DNA of 64,000 nt from Notolepis coatsorum (GCA_963971535.1 OZ020599.1:94859897-94923896), one strand, 5' to 3'. Positions 23,052-34,138 are shown, numbered from the stretch's first letter. Numbers and translations: made by a program. Notes: a model not told the origin generated them from the sequence alone.

Positions 23052-23949
23052 GTACGACCCGACCAGTCGACGACCCCAGCCAGTACAGACAGTGTATGTT
23101 GAGTTTGCCCTTTTTTGTTCCCTCTAACCCACTCTAGCTCCCTCAAGCTCCGTTTAGTTTCCCCTGTTAGTTCCCCTGTTGACTCCCCTGTTAGCTTCCC
23201 TGTTAGCTCCCCTGTTAGCCTGTTAGTCTCCCCTGTTAGCTTCCCTGTTAGCCTCGTTAGCTCCCCTGCAGCTTGCCAGGCCTCTACTACCAGCATGGCC
23301 CCAGTCTGCTAGCTTAGCCCCGGCTGCTAGCACAGCCTCTATGTTAATGCAGCCCTTGCAGCTAGCATAGGCCCTGTAGCTAGCCATGCCCAGGCAGCTA
23401 ACCCGGTCCCTCTCCTTGGCCTCCACTTTTTGTGTAGTTTTCCCCACTGCTAGGACTGCCCTTTCAGCTAGCAAGGTCAGTTTCCCCACTGCTAGGACTG
23501 CCCCTTCAGCTAGCAAGGTCAGTTTTCCCCACTGCTAGGACTGCCCCTTCAGCTAGTAAGGTCAGTTTCCCCACTGCTAGGACTGCCCCTTCAGCTAGCA
23601 AGGTCAGTTTCTCCCCGCTGCTAGGACTGCCTCTTCAGCTAGCAAGGTCAGTTCCCCACAGCTAGGACTGTCCTTCCAGCTAGCTTGTTCTCTCATGCTG
23701 GTCCAGCCCTGTCTGCTAGCCTAGCTCCGGCAGCTAGCGCAGCCTCTATGTTAATGTAGCAGTACAGCTAGCATAGGCCCTGTAGCTAGCAGTGCCCTGG
23801 CAGCTACCCTGTCCCTCTGCTGGCCCCACTTTTGGTGTAGCTTCCCCTGCTAGCATGGCCCAATTTTTTTGTTTGTTGCCTTGTCATGTCCCCTGCCCCT
23901 CTGTCTGTATTTTTGGGTCGCCCGGTGGCTCCCGTGGAGGGGGGGGTAC
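23052..23949 (+). mobile_element. Internal region 2
   Basis: Nearly identical to internal region 1. GTACGACCCGACC replaces GTACGACCTGACC at its start; internal region 3 shares this variant. Confidence 0.92.
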
Positions 23950-25152
23950 TGTGAGGTTCGCCTGTTCCCTGGACCTTTAATTCCCTGTCTCCTCACCTCA
24001 CCAGCCCCCACCCTCGCGTTGTTTACTCTCCTCTGCTCTTCAACAGCCCACACCCTTGGACTAACTTTCACAGCTGTGATAAGTTATGATTAGCGCCCCA
24101 GAGGGCTTTAAATACCTGGACTTCCCCTCCAGTCCTCGTGGGGTCGTTCTGTAACAGTTTCTGTATCTTATGCTACCATCTACCGCCGCGCTCCTGGTGA
24201 GACATCGTCATCGCTCTCTATTCTTCCACGGGAGGATTCCTTTGTTCTCACTGGGAGACGTTGTGCCATTCATCACCACCTGTCGTCCTTTGCCTGGAGT
24301 GGGACACAGACTGCGCTCTCTAATTCTCTACGGGAGGTTTTCCAGTGTCCCACTCCAGACGTCTAGCCGGCGCGCTCCAACTCCAGACGCGCTCCTACTC
24401 CAGACGCGCTCCAACTCCAGACGCGCTCCTACTCCAGACGCGCTCCTACTCCAGACGCGCTCCAACTCCAGACGCGCTCCTACTCCAGACGCGCTCCTAC
24501 TCCAGACGCGCTCCACTCCAGACCCCGAGCCGGCGCGCTCTTCAAGCCGGCGCGCTCCTACTCCAGACGCGCATCACTTCCTAATCCTCTACGGGAGGAT
24601 GCGTCTCTCCGAGCCGGCGCGCTCTTCTAGCCGGCGCGCTCCTACTCCAGACGCGCTCCACTCCAGACCCCGAGCCGGCGCGCTCTTCTAGCCGGCGCGC
24701 TCCTACTCCAGACGCGCATCGCTTCCTAATCCTCTACGGGAGGATGCGTCTCTTCGCTTCCGAGGAGGATCTCCTTGCCAGGCCTCCGTCGTCTGAACCC
24801 TGCCTTCCCTGTAAGCAGCTCTGGCCCTCGCCCTGTCCAAGGCCTTAACCCTGTTTTCTCTGTCCCTGTCTCCAGCCCGCCTCCCCGGGCCTCTGTCCCT
24901 GTTCCCCTCTCCAGTGCCCCTGTTCCTGCCCTGTCCTTTTGCCCTGGCCCTGTCCCTTAGCCTTCCCCTTAGCCTGCTCGCCTCTTAAAGGCACAGTGCC
25001 ACATTTTTCCCTATTTCTTTGTTCCAGTGTTTTTGTGTTCTCCCTTAAAGGGACAGTGCCGCTTTTTGTTTGTGTTGAATAAATGCCCTGTTTTGGCTTA
25101 CTCTCATACCTGTCTTGTGTTGTGCGATTGGGGTCGGTTACAAACCATAACA
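23950..25152 (+). mobile_element. LTR copy 3
   Basis: Shares variants with copy 4 (for example TACCGCCGCGCTCC and CTTCCACGGGAGG) that copies 1 and 2 lack, so 3 and 4 are the closest pair. Confidence 0.93.
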
Positions 25153-26050
25153 GTACGACCCGACCAGTCGACGACCCCAGCCAGTACAGACAGTGTATGT
25201 TGAGTTTGCCCTTTTTTGTTCCCTCTAACCCACTCTAGCTCCCTCAAGCTCCGTTTAGTTTCCCCTGTTAGTTCCCCTGTTGACTCCCCTGTTAGCTTCC
25301 CTGTTAGCTCCCCTGTTAGCCTGTTAGTCTCCCCTGTTAGCTTCCCTGTTAGCCTCGTTAGCTCCCCTGCAGCTTGCCAGGCCTCTACTACCAGCATGGC
25401 CCCAGTCTGCTAGCTTAGCCCCGGCTGCTAGCACAGCCTCTATGTTAATGCAGCCCTTGCAGCTAGCATAGGCCCTGTAGCTAGCCATGCCCAGGCAGCT
25501 AACCCGGTCCCTCTCCTTGGCCTCCACTTTTTGTGTAGTTTTCCCCACTGCTAGGACTGCCCTTTCAGCTAGCAAGGTCAGTTTCCCCACTGCTAGGACT
25601 GCCCCTTCAGCTAGCAAGGTCAGTTTTCCCCACTGCTAGGACTGCCCCTTCAGCTAGTAAGGTCAGTTTCCCCACTGCTAGGACTGCCCCTTCAGCTAGC
25701 AAGGTCAGTTTCTCCCCGCTGCTAGGACTGCCTCTTCAGCTAGCAAGGTCAGTTCCCCACAGCTAGGACTGTCCTTCCAGCTAGCTTGTTCTCTCATGCT
25801 GGTCCAGCCCTGTCTGCTAGCCTAGCTCCGGCAGCTAGCGCAGCCTCTATGTTAATGTAGCAGTACAGCTAGCATAGGCCCTGTAGCTAGCAGTGCCCTG
25901 GCAGCTACCCTGTCCCTCTGCTGGCCCCACTTTTGGTGTAGCTTCCCCTGCTAGCATGGCCCAATTTTTTTGTTTGTTGCCTTGTCATGTCCCCTGCCCC
26001 TCTGTCTGTATTTTTGGGTCGCCCGGTGGCTCCCGTGGAGGGGGGGGTAC
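25153..26050 (+). mobile_element. Internal region 3
   Basis: Nearly identical to internal region 2, including the GTACGACCCGACC start. Confidence 0.92.
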
Positions 26051-27253
26051 TGTGAGGTTCGCCTGTTCCCTGGACCTTTAATTCCCTGTCTCCTCACCTC
26101 ACCAGCCCCCACCCTCGCGTTGTTTACTCTCCTCTGCTCTTCAACAGCCCACACCCTTGGACTAACTTTCACAGCTGTGATAAGTTATGATTAGCGCCCC
26201 AGAGGGCTTTAAATACCTGGACTTCCCCTCCAGTCCTCGTGGGGTCGTTCTGTAACAGTTTCTGTATCTTATGCTACCATCTACCGCCGCGCTCCTGGTG
26301 AGACATCGTCATCGCTCTCTATTCTTCCACGGGAGGATTCCTTTGTTCTCACTGGGAGACGTTGTGCCATTCATCACCACCTGTCGTCCTTTGCCTGGAG
26401 TGGGACACAGACTGCGCTCTCTAATTCTCTACGGGAGGTTTTCCAGTGTCCCACTCCAGACGTCTAGCCGGCGCGCTCCAACTCCAGACGCGCTCCTACT
26501 CCAGACGCGCTCCAACTCCAGACGCGCTCCTACTCCAGACGCGCTCCTACTCCAGACGCGCTCCAACTCCAGACGCGCTCCTACTCCAGACGCGCTCCTA
26601 CTCCAGACGCGCTCCACTCCAGACCCCGAGCCGGCGCGCTCTTCAAGCCGGCGCGCTCCTACTCCAGACGCGCATCACTTCCTAATCCTCTACGGGAGGA
26701 TGCGTCTCTCCGAGCCGGCGCGCTCTTCTAGCCGGCGCGCTCCTACTCCAGACGCGCTCCACTCCAGACCCCGAGCCGGCGCGCTCTTCTAGCCGGCGCG
26801 CTCCTACTCCAGACGCGCATCGCTTCCTAATCCTCTACGGGAGGATGCGTCTCTTCGCTTCCGAGGAGGATCTCCTTGCCAGGCCTCCGTCGTCTGAACC
26901 CTGCCTTCCCTGTAAGCAGCTCTGGCCCTCGCCCTGTCCAAGGCCTTAACCCTGTTTTCTCTGTCCCTGTCTCCAGCCCGCCTCCCCGGGCCTCTGTCCC
27001 TGTTCCCCTCTCCAGTGCCCCTGTTCCTGCCCTGTCCTTTTGCCCTGGCCCTGTCCCTTAGCCTTCCCCTTAGCCTGCTCGCCTCTTAAAGGCACAGTGC
27101 CACATTTTTCCCTATTTCTTTGTTCCAGTGTTTTTGTGTTCTCCCTTAAAGGGACAGTGCCGCTTTTTGTTTGTGTTGAATAAATGCCCTGTTTTGGCTT
27201 ACTCTCATACCTGTCTTGTGTTGTGCAATTGGGGTCGGTTACAAACCATAACA
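26051..27253 (+). mobile_element. LTR copy 4
   Basis: Closest to copy 3. It ends CATAACA directly before the right target duplication GAGAG. Confidence 0.93.
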
Positions 27254-27614
27254 GAGAGTCCGCGCTGCCAGGTGAAAAGAAGCGGTGGGCTGGGTACACA
27301 TGTGTCGGCGGAAAGCATGTGACAGTCTCCGCCCTCCCGGACCGACAGTAGGGGGTAGAGTGCGCAACGACCAGGAAGGGGGATTGGGAATTGGCATAAC
27401 GACAAACATTGGGATGGGAGAAAAACGGAAAAAGAAGGGAAAAAATTAAAAAAACTCGAAAGGCAACTGAGGATTCCCTAATTTACAGTCACGTCGAGGG
27501 TAGGCTATACATACAGAGTAAAGAAAGCACATAAAATCACAGTATAAAAAAAGCACAACAATAAGACAACAAGGCTAGCAAAAAGCAAGGATAACAAATC
27601 GATTAAACACATAC

Positions 27615-28015
27615 AACTTGATTGACAAAGGTTGGAGATCAAGGTTTTAAACTCTGCGAGAGAGGGGAGAATCTCAAGCTTTAAGGACTGTTGAGTTAAT
27701 TCCATGAGCTAGAGGGACATCATAGCAAAATGCAGATTTACGCTGTTCAGAGCAAACTCAAGGGAATTTATTAAAGAACCAGCCAGTCACTAGAACAGGT
27801 TCCATAGGTTCCAAAATTCCATTTTAATAATGATGTAGTATAAGGAGGTAGCTTACCAATAAGGGCCTTAAAAATTACCTGTGTTTGTTGCGCCTCTCCG
27901 TCAGAGAGGACCAACCAACCTTCTCATAAAGGACACATGTGATGACTGTTGTGTCGATCATTAGTGATGAATCTGAGGGCAGAGTGATATACAGAGTCCA
28001 GGGATTATAGACTAA
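27615..28015 (-). mobile_element. LINE fragment, minus strand
   Basis: The complement of a degraded CR1/Rex1-like C-terminal coding region. TTACCAATAAGGGCCTTAAA and CCAGGGATTATAGAC correspond to segments of such LINEs encoding a FKALIGK-type motif. No intact frame remains. Confidence 0.55.
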
Positions 28016-28087
28016 TCATTTCACATAAACATTAACTTTCCATGACAAGCCTACACAGCATGACGCTTATCAGGCACCCCTTTACTA

Positions 28088-28215
28088 CACAGTAAATTTC
28101 GCAGAGTAAATTTTACTCAAACTGAGTCCATTTGAGCCCAAGTGAGTAACATTTTACTCAGTTTGAGTCAAATGTACTCAGTTTGAGTAAAATTTACTCT
28201 GCGAAATTGACTGTG
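28088..28215. mobile_element. 128-bp MITE with near-perfect terminal repeats
   Basis: Left arm CACAGTAAATTTCGCAGAGT; the right arm is its complement with one mismatch. The arms extend to about 40 bp (AAATTTTACTCAAACTGAGT). TA lies on both sides, suggesting a TA target as in Tc1/mariner-type elements. An internal GAGTAAAATGTACTCAGTTT-like fragment recurs at about 48,703-48,737. Confidence 0.8.
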
Positions 28216-28258
28216 TAGATACATTCTAAGTATATTCTAAATTATTATTATTACTATT

Positions 28259-28305
<47 letters not shown>
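28259..28305. repeat. (TTG)n microsatellite
   Basis: About 16 units following an ATT run. The sequence from here to 28,737 shows no other feature. Confidence 0.95.
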
Positions 28306-28306
<1 letters not shown>

Positions 28307-28737
28307 CTTGATGATAGTATTATTATTTTAGGACAGGCTGTGATTAGCACTATTATAGACAAGAATAATATGATCACTCACGTGGGTCCCAAAGGACCAG
28401 GAGTGGTGACCTCTTATATGGTCTGATACACTTTCCCTCTGGCCAAATCACACACAGAGGGGTCCATCAGTTATTCCATGGCTAGTAGGCACGCACAGAG
28501 CTCCCTTTCTTCACTAAAGGCAAGGGGGAATTCCTTATCGTGAATGTTCCCCATTCTTATATTGACTCTCGCATGATGGGGCCGCGCACGCTTGGCTTTT
28601 CATCTGTCTGTTTTCAAAGTCCTCTCCACTGGCTGCCTTTAATTACAGGGCTCCGGGCTGCACTTTGAGCTCACTCGCTCATGATGGCTCTTGAGAAAAA
28701 GCCGTGCATCTGATTCTCACGACATACATAAATACGC

Positions 28738-28808
28738 ACGCACGCACGCGCACACACACTCACTGTACACGCACACGCACACACACACACACGCACACAC
28801 ACGCATAT
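28738..28808. repeat. (CA)n-rich tract upstream of samd10
   Basis: Imperfect CACG/CA repeats about 400 bp upstream of the samd10 start codon. Confidence 0.9.
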
Positions 28809-28849
28809 CACTCGCATTATTATAGTTCCGCCCTAGCAGAACCAGTCAA

Positions 28850-29197
28850 CCAACGGGGACGGGACATTCCAGGTTCCAGAATGAGACAACTTCATCCAAA
28901 ACACACTATAGCGCAAATGCGCACAGTTTAGGAGGAGGTCGTTGAGCGCGTTTCCGACTCCGATCAGCAGAGCTATAATACGAGGAAGGGAGGGGGTTCG
29001 TCGCGGTTCGCCTTTTAGAGCTGGATAAGATATTCATGTTGTAAAGTTGTGTCGGATCGCAATACAATCTGGAAGACGGAAAGGAGAGGTGAAGAAGAGC
29101 ACACAAAGACAATCCATAGGTTACCTACTTACCTGTAACCTGAGGCGATGGAATACTTTCACTAGAGCGGCCACGGGGGGGAAGGAACCAGAGCGCC
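28850..29197 (+). promoter_or_regulatory. Putative samd10 promoter and 5' UTR
   Basis: This block is relatively free of repeats and richer in CpG than its surroundings. It contains GCGCAAATGCGCAC near 28,911, a near-palindrome similar to NRF1-type sites. No TATA box is clear and the transcription start cannot be placed from sequence. Confidence 0.45.
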
Positions 29198-29210
29198 ATG
29201 GCTGTGGACG
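29198..29210 (+). CDS. samd10: samd10 coding exon 1 (SAM domain-containing protein 10)
   Basis: First of five coding exons of a SAMD10 homologue; joined, they encode 176 residues ending at 55,140. This exon supplies only ATGGCTGTGGACG (Met-Ala-Val-Asp plus one base), in a good Kozak context (GCGCCATGG), followed by donor GTAGGT. Phase 1 joins exon 2 to give MAVDAASSFSFCRPALEY. The FSFCR...LE core matches the human SAMD10 N-terminal region, which is longer, so the start is inferred from phase, context and position. SAMD10 is a poorly characterised vertebrate protein with one SAM domain, a helical module usually mediating protein-protein association; its cellular role is not established. Another upstream start cannot be excluded. 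Confidence 0.75.
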
Positions 29211-29599
29211 GTAGGTTCAATCATTACTGAGTCAAATTGCGTGTAAATATCAATGTACAGCTATGTTTTTGGCGGAGTTTTTTCCGGGTAAATTGAAGGC
29301 TCGTATATGGGTAAACCAAAATGTAACTTATAGGCTATGCTTGAGTTAGGTTAATTTACTAGTATGACCGGTTTGCCAGGTTTGTGAGTGACTGGTGGCA
29401 AATTCAGCTCAAGTTCAGTTATAGGGTGAGTTGGACAGCAGTGGATTGGTGCTGAAACGGAGAGCGCCCGTCCTGAGAGTGATGACCATTCACTCAAAGC
29501 ATTGTTCTTGTGGAGATTTGTATTTTGTGTTGCATTGAAGGACAAGGCTATGTATCATTGAATTTAGTCCCAAAATCGATCTTAAAATTTTAATCTACT

Positions 29600-29740
29600 T
29601 TTATTGCCTTTATTTATGTATTTCTGCTATATTACACCTGTACCTCCTCTCCCCCTCCCCCATGCTGCTATGATGCCTGAAGGGGGATCAATAAAGGAAT
29701 ATATTATCCTATAGTATCTTATATTATCTTACAATATAGG
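29600..29740 (+). mobile_element. LINE 3' tail (GGATCAATAAAG type)
   Basis: CCATGCTGCTATGATGCCTG then GGGGGATCAATAAAGGAATA followed by TATCTTATATTATCTTA. The complement recurs around exon 3 (44,255 and 44,905), and a partial copy precedes exon 4 (53,630). Confidence 0.7.
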
Positions 29741-30304
29741 TATACCAACATACCAATAAAAAAGGTTATATATTCTCAAACATACTAAAACTGTTATATG
29801 GCACAAAATACATATACAAAAAAATGTCCTCTATGATATAATAAATAAACTCTGAAGAACCATGTGTTCTTTTGTAGTTTCTGGGGGAGGGTCACATACA
29901 TACAAAAGAGATTAATCTATTTACATACATCCACACTTAAACCCATCGCTGTATATGGGTACTGTGTTTAGCGGTTTGTCTCATTTGCGAAAGAACCCGC
30001 AACTCTATCCACTGTTGGCAACCAAGATGGGATGATCTATCAAAGAGTTTTGTTGATGGTGTCATGTCTTCATCCAGTGATGATGGATTGTCTTGGTAAT
30101 TACTGGATGCTCGCTCCATCTGTACGCTCCATTGTCTCTGTGGGGGGTCCGGGGGGGGGGGGGGGGGATGCAGAGGAGGGGCACAAAGCGAGAAGACCAG
30201 AAGACAGTCTTTCATCTCCTCATACCCCTCTCCCCCTCCACAGTCTCTCTCACACTGTCCCCGTTTCAGTCATAATCTATTAAGATATTCGAATGTGAAC
30301 ATCA

Positions 30305-30360
30305 GAAACAAACACAATGCTCGTACACACACGCACACACACACAGACACACACATGCTT

Positions 30361-30434
<74 letters not shown>

Positions 30435-30486
30435 CATACACATATGTACGAACACACACACACGCACACAGACACACACACACACT
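30305..30486. repeat. (CA)n microsatellite
   Basis: A long CA tract, nearly pure from 30,361 to 30,432, with imperfect flanks. Cys-Val and Thr-His ORFs here are artefacts. Confidence 0.98.
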
Positions 30487-30715
30487 GCTGCATGCATTGC
30501 TTCAAACGCAACAAGAAAATTCAGCCAATATGGTCCATAAATCAGTAATGTTCCTTGGCTTGCTGCCAGGGTGCGTGTCACATTTATTCTATGTCCACAC
30601 TTTCTTCCATTACTGCATGTTGTCATAAAGCACATGTGCTGCCTGTCGGAGTGAGTTTGGAGGTCTTACCTATACGGACCTCTTCATAATGACGATTCAC
30701 CTGCATGTTTGACCC

Positions 30716-30900
30716 TTGTTGTGGAATATTTTAAATGGGTCAAGACGGTGAACTAGAAATTCAGATGAGTCAAATTGTATATAAAAATAGAACATAGTTT
30801 ATTTCCGGTTTTTCAGAAAAAGTATCCTCAGTTTACAATCAGAGACAAGTGTACACACGAGCGTCTGACCAGAAAATGGGTCAGTTGGGAATGACAAATG
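30716..30900. repeat. Unclassified interspersed repeat, copy 1
   Basis: TTGTTGTGGAATATT ... GAATTCAGA-like ... AATAGAACATAGTTTATTTC ... CAGTTTACAATCAGA recurs at 62,935-63,090. Both copies contain a TATATA-AAAATAGAAC block that could be a promoter, so an LTR origin is possible. No termini were fixed. Confidence 0.6.
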
Positions 30901-31444
30901 AAAACAAAGATGAGGAAAATGAAAACAAAGATGGGTTTAGGCCGGGGTTTGTCGTGTCTCACACAAGACTGATATGACGACAACAAGAAAAAATAACAAG
31001 ATGTGATTTACTTGGACAAGTCATATCTAAGTCAAGCTGTCCTGGGCCTTGGCCATTGTTTTAAGAACACTGTCAGACTGTCACCTATAGTGTCTTGACT
31101 AGTTAAACTAGTTAAAGCTTTGTACAGAGACATATGTATTTACAACAGAGCTATGAAACATGTCGAATAAGCTGTACAAATGATGTAACATATAATAAAT
31201 TACCATTACACCCTTTATTATGTACAGTTGTATAGTTGAGTGTCGTGTTCCTGGAATTGCCTCGGAGCGTGTGCAGGTGAGAATTCCTTTCACCGTTGCA
31301 CCTCACACCAAGCTCGCTTTACCAGCTCTGGAGAACAAGCCCTGAGATGAGATCATCCCTGAAATGATAGGCTGTCTGTCCGAGGTGTTTGACACGTCAC
31401 TGACGTGAATAAATCAAACGCTGCTTTGTTTTTTTCGTCTTCTC

Positions 31445-31642
31445 TTTAACCCTTTCACTACCACACAACAGAAGGTTAACCCTTTCACTACCACACTACA
31501 GACAGTAAAGGGTTAACCTTCTGTAGTGTGGTTGTGAACGGGTCAACCCTTTGTGGTGTTGCAGTGAAAGGGTTAACCTTCTGTATTGTCGCCGTGAAAG
31601 GGTTAACCCTTTGGTATAGTGTGGTAGTGAAAGGGTTAAGTC
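31445..31642. repeat. Cluster of CCCTTTCACTACCACAC units, both orientations
   Basis: Two forward units (TTAACCCTTTCACTACCACA) are followed by at least four inverted units (GTGAAAGGGTTAACC), all joined at TTAA. It forms a large imperfect palindrome. Confidence 0.85.
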
Positions 31643-32269
31643 AACGTAGCGTTACTACTAGGGCTGGCTGGTAGAGGGTATTTTAAGTTATAACAAAGTT
31701 ATGTAAGATATACAGCACACTCAAACCTTTTATTGAAATCTTCACAGCAGTAGATTGTTTATACTTCAGAAGTATGATATTTAGACTAAGTCCCCAAAAT
31801 GAATGGAAGTGAATGAGGGACCTGACACCTGGGAGGAATGGTGGTGTTGACAGTGGACGACGGGGACAGCACTGGATGGTCACTAGTTCACCTATAGATG
31901 AGAGGCCCTGAGAGGGAGGTTTGCCCTGAGCGGGAGGTTCGAAGGGTCAAAGTGGGTATCAAACAGGAGGGAAGACTGTCAGGTTTTAAACTGTGGATTC
32001 CAAACAGAGAAGGTAAAGACGACTTTAAACTGTTGAACAGTAATCCAGAACTATTTTATTGCACTGTAAAAAAAAACAGATTTTATATGTCTGCACTTTA
32101 TGTGCTCATTTCATGTCTATTATATATATATTATATATTGTCTATTTTTTAAACTGAATCAAACCATAAACAAGGTGACCTGTTGGGATGTTAGATCCTA
32201 ATGTGAAAAACTGTGGTTTTATATGTCTGCACTTTATGTGCTCATTTTATGCCTGTCTTTTAAATTTTT

Positions 32270-32500
32270 TTTTACATTTAGTCATTTGGCTGACGCTTTT
32301 TATCCAAAGTGACTTAGTTCTGTATGACAAGTCAGCAGGAAGGGTACAACTCTTACAGCTGAGTAACAATGTTCATCAAACAGTGCTGGAACTTGGGTGC
32401 TGCAGTGTTGAGTGCATAGTAGTAGAGACATAGTATAGTAGTAGGTAGTCATATAGACAAGGAAGATTAATTAGTGGAAGAGTGTATAATAGTATAAGAC
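32270..32500 (-). mobile_element. L2 LINE 3' end, minus strand
   Basis: Complement of the L2 tail (TTTACATTTAGTCATTTGGC; TTATCCAAAGTGACTTA) and of the 3' UTR block AGCTGAGTAACAATGTTCAT. Part of the following sequence (CTTGGGTGCTGCAGTGTTGA onward) recurs at 35,200. Confidence 0.85.
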
Positions 32501-32717
32501 AGTAAGAAGGTTAGTAGTTTTTGTATATGTAAAGATTGGACATTGCAGCAGTATTATAAAGAGTTTGTGATGAGAATAGATTTATTGAATTTTTATATCT
32601 AAGTCGCACCATAATAATATTGTTTCAAAACATCACATCAATGTGTTGCCATATGAAATGTAACCTGTGAAACAAAAATATTGTCAAATATCATTATATC
32701 ATTAAAATGTTATTGTA

Positions 32718-32926
32718 GGGTGCTCCAGTAGCACACCATGTTACCGCGCTCGCGCGGTACTCCGTGCTGCGTCACGGATCTGGTTGACTCCGAGTTCGAT
32801 TCCCGGACCCGCCGTCATTTGCCGAATGTCTCCCCCTGCTCTCTCTCCCGTTTCACCCTGCAACTGTCGGTCATGCTTGACCAGGAAAGCGATAAACGCT
32901 AAAAAAAAAATAAATAAAAAAAAAAA
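32718..32926 (+). mobile_element. tRNA-derived SINE (family C) with target duplication
   Basis: A tRNA-like head with B box GAGTTCGATTCCCGG, a short body with CTGCTCTCTCTCCCG, and a long A-rich tail. The target duplication AAAATGTTATTGTA is at 32,704-32,717 and ATGTTATTGTA ends at 32,940. An isolated SINE, not a tRNA gene. Confidence 0.85.
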
Positions 32927-33377
32927 AAAATGTTATTGTAACTGCCCATTGGCTATATTGCCCAGGCCTAATATAAAGTACTGTCATTGTGGGAGTTTCA
33001 ATAAGACAAATATATATATTATTATTGAATGTTATGTTGTGAGTTTAAAACACTCTGGGAGAGCCTTCTGTCTGCACCATGTGTGTATATGTAAATAATA
33101 ATGTATTTTCTTAAAATGTTTGATAACTTTGCACAGTTTAAATTAATCATTATTCATTATTATGGATGACACTTGTTAGATATGTGATATTTGTATGTGG
33201 GAATGGGTTTTGAACCAAACATTTACTGTGAAAGGGGAGGAGCCTCTCCATTAGCACAACGGTTCACACCTGTATGAAGTCCTTGGTCTGAAAGCTATAC
33301 GTAAGATGTCAAATAACCTCGTTCCCAGTTTTATCTCCGTGAGATAAAGCCTGGTAAAGAACTACTGCCGAAAGTGT

Positions 33378-33665
33378 CTATGGGGTAGAATTTCCGGTGG
33401 ATGTACTTCCCCTGGAAGCTGCCTCCGAACGGACCGAACTTTTCCCGAATCCTGTCGGCAATCCTGTCGGCAAACAAGCTAGAACGTCCCGGTCATGTAG
33501 TAAATTCTTCAGGCAAAGCCGTTGCAGTGGCTTAAACGAGGAAATATTGTGCACTTCACACATTTCTATAATTGTTTTGTCGAAACTGGAACGCCTGTAG
33601 CCTGTACCTCCTGTACTTCCGTTTAGACACTTTAGGAGGCATATCTTGTCCAGCCTAGATGTCAA
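33378..33665 (-). pseudogene. RecQ-like helicase N-terminal fragment
   Basis: The minus strand has an open 95-residue reading. HNISSFKPLQRLCLKNLLHD then DVLACLPTG...GFGKS resembles the Q-motif region and Walker A (P-loop) of RecQ-type DNA helicases. The P-loop is imperfectly doubled (LPTGLPTGFGKS) because ATCCTGTCGGCA is tandemly repeated in the DNA near 33,450-33,475. After GFGKS the helicase match is lost, and no motif II or later motifs were seen. It sits in samd10 intron 1, antisense to the gene. It may come from a transposon-borne or retrocopied helicase; I cannot tell which. Confidence 0.55.
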
Positions 33666-33953
33666 ACATCATCGCTGTAATTACCCTGAAGAAGATCTGT
33701 CGCCGTTGGTTTAAAGTATTCCTACGTAAAGCAAGAATACCCGTGTGCTCTAGTATTCTCTTTCATATTCAACATTAATTTCCTACTCTGAAAACCTGGA
33801 GAAAATGAAGGTGTGCAAACTGTATAAATAAACAAGTATAAATAAGGTGTACAAACTGTGGGAATGAATTGGAGTTTAAATAACAACACATCAAGCCAGG
33901 ACAGTCTTGTCTCAGTGCTTCTTAAATCCTTATTTTTTCTCCCTCCTCTCCAG

Positions 33954-34138
33954 CTGCGTCCAGTTTCAGCTTCTGCAGGCCAGCACTGGAATACAGGGCG
34001 CTGCCCGACGAGATCAAGCACCAGCTGGGCAGACGGACGGGCGGGAACCTGACCTGGCACGACGGGCGTGGCCAGAAGACAGCCGGCGGGAGGCCGGTGA
34101 AGCTGCTCCAGCAGCCGGGGACAGAGCAGCGTCTCCAG
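33954..34138 (+). CDS. samd10: samd10 coding exon 2
   Basis: Acceptor CTCCTCTCCAG and donor CAG|GTAACA bound 185 bp. The reading completes codon 5 (Ala) and runs to residue 66. Landmarks shared with SAMD10 are SFSFCRPALEY, NLTWHDGRGQK and RPVKLLQQPGTE. This part precedes the SAM domain and has no known fold. Phase is 1 in and 0 out. The exon lies about 290 bp right of the helicase-like fragment and is GC-rich against AT-rich introns, as expected of a real exon. Confidence 0.95.

Larger units (their letters stand above)
19748..27253 (+). mobile_element. Tandem LTR-retrotransposon array: 4 LTRs, 3 internal regions
   Basis: Period 2,101 bp, arranged LTR-internal-LTR-internal-LTR-internal-LTR. 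The whole array is bounded by one 5-bp target duplication GAGAG (19,743-19,747; 27,254-27,258), so a single insertion expanded in place, most simply by unequal crossing-over between LTRs. Copies differ by only a few substitutions. The internals lack gag, protease, RT or integrase, so the element is non-autonomous and would have needed proteins in trans. It is related to the solo LTR at 2,011. Confidence 0.95.
18331..27450 (+). mobile_element. SINE family B copy interrupted by two younger insertions
   Basis: It starts with a tRNA-like head (GCGGCCGGGTAGCGCAGCGG; GGGATCGAATCC) and resumes at 19,700-19,747 and 27,254-27,450 with the body and A-rich 3' end seen in the intact copy at 10,916-11,360. 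A 14-bp near-identical target duplication flanks the whole (AAAACTCGAACGGC at 18,317-18,330; AAAACTCGAAAGGC at 27,451-27,464). Without the two inserts it would be about 445 bp. The one mismatch in the duplication fits an older insertion than those inside it. Confidence 0.92.
29211..33953. other. samd10 intron 1, non-repeat remainder
   Basis: The intron holds the features listed separately between 29,600 and 33,665. The rest (for example 29,740-30,300, 30,900-31,440 and 31,650-32,080) shows nothing I can support, apart from a poly-G run near 30,152. A 45-bp block, TTTTATATGTCTGCACTTTA onwards, occurs at 32,080 and again at 32,217. Confidence 0.6.
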
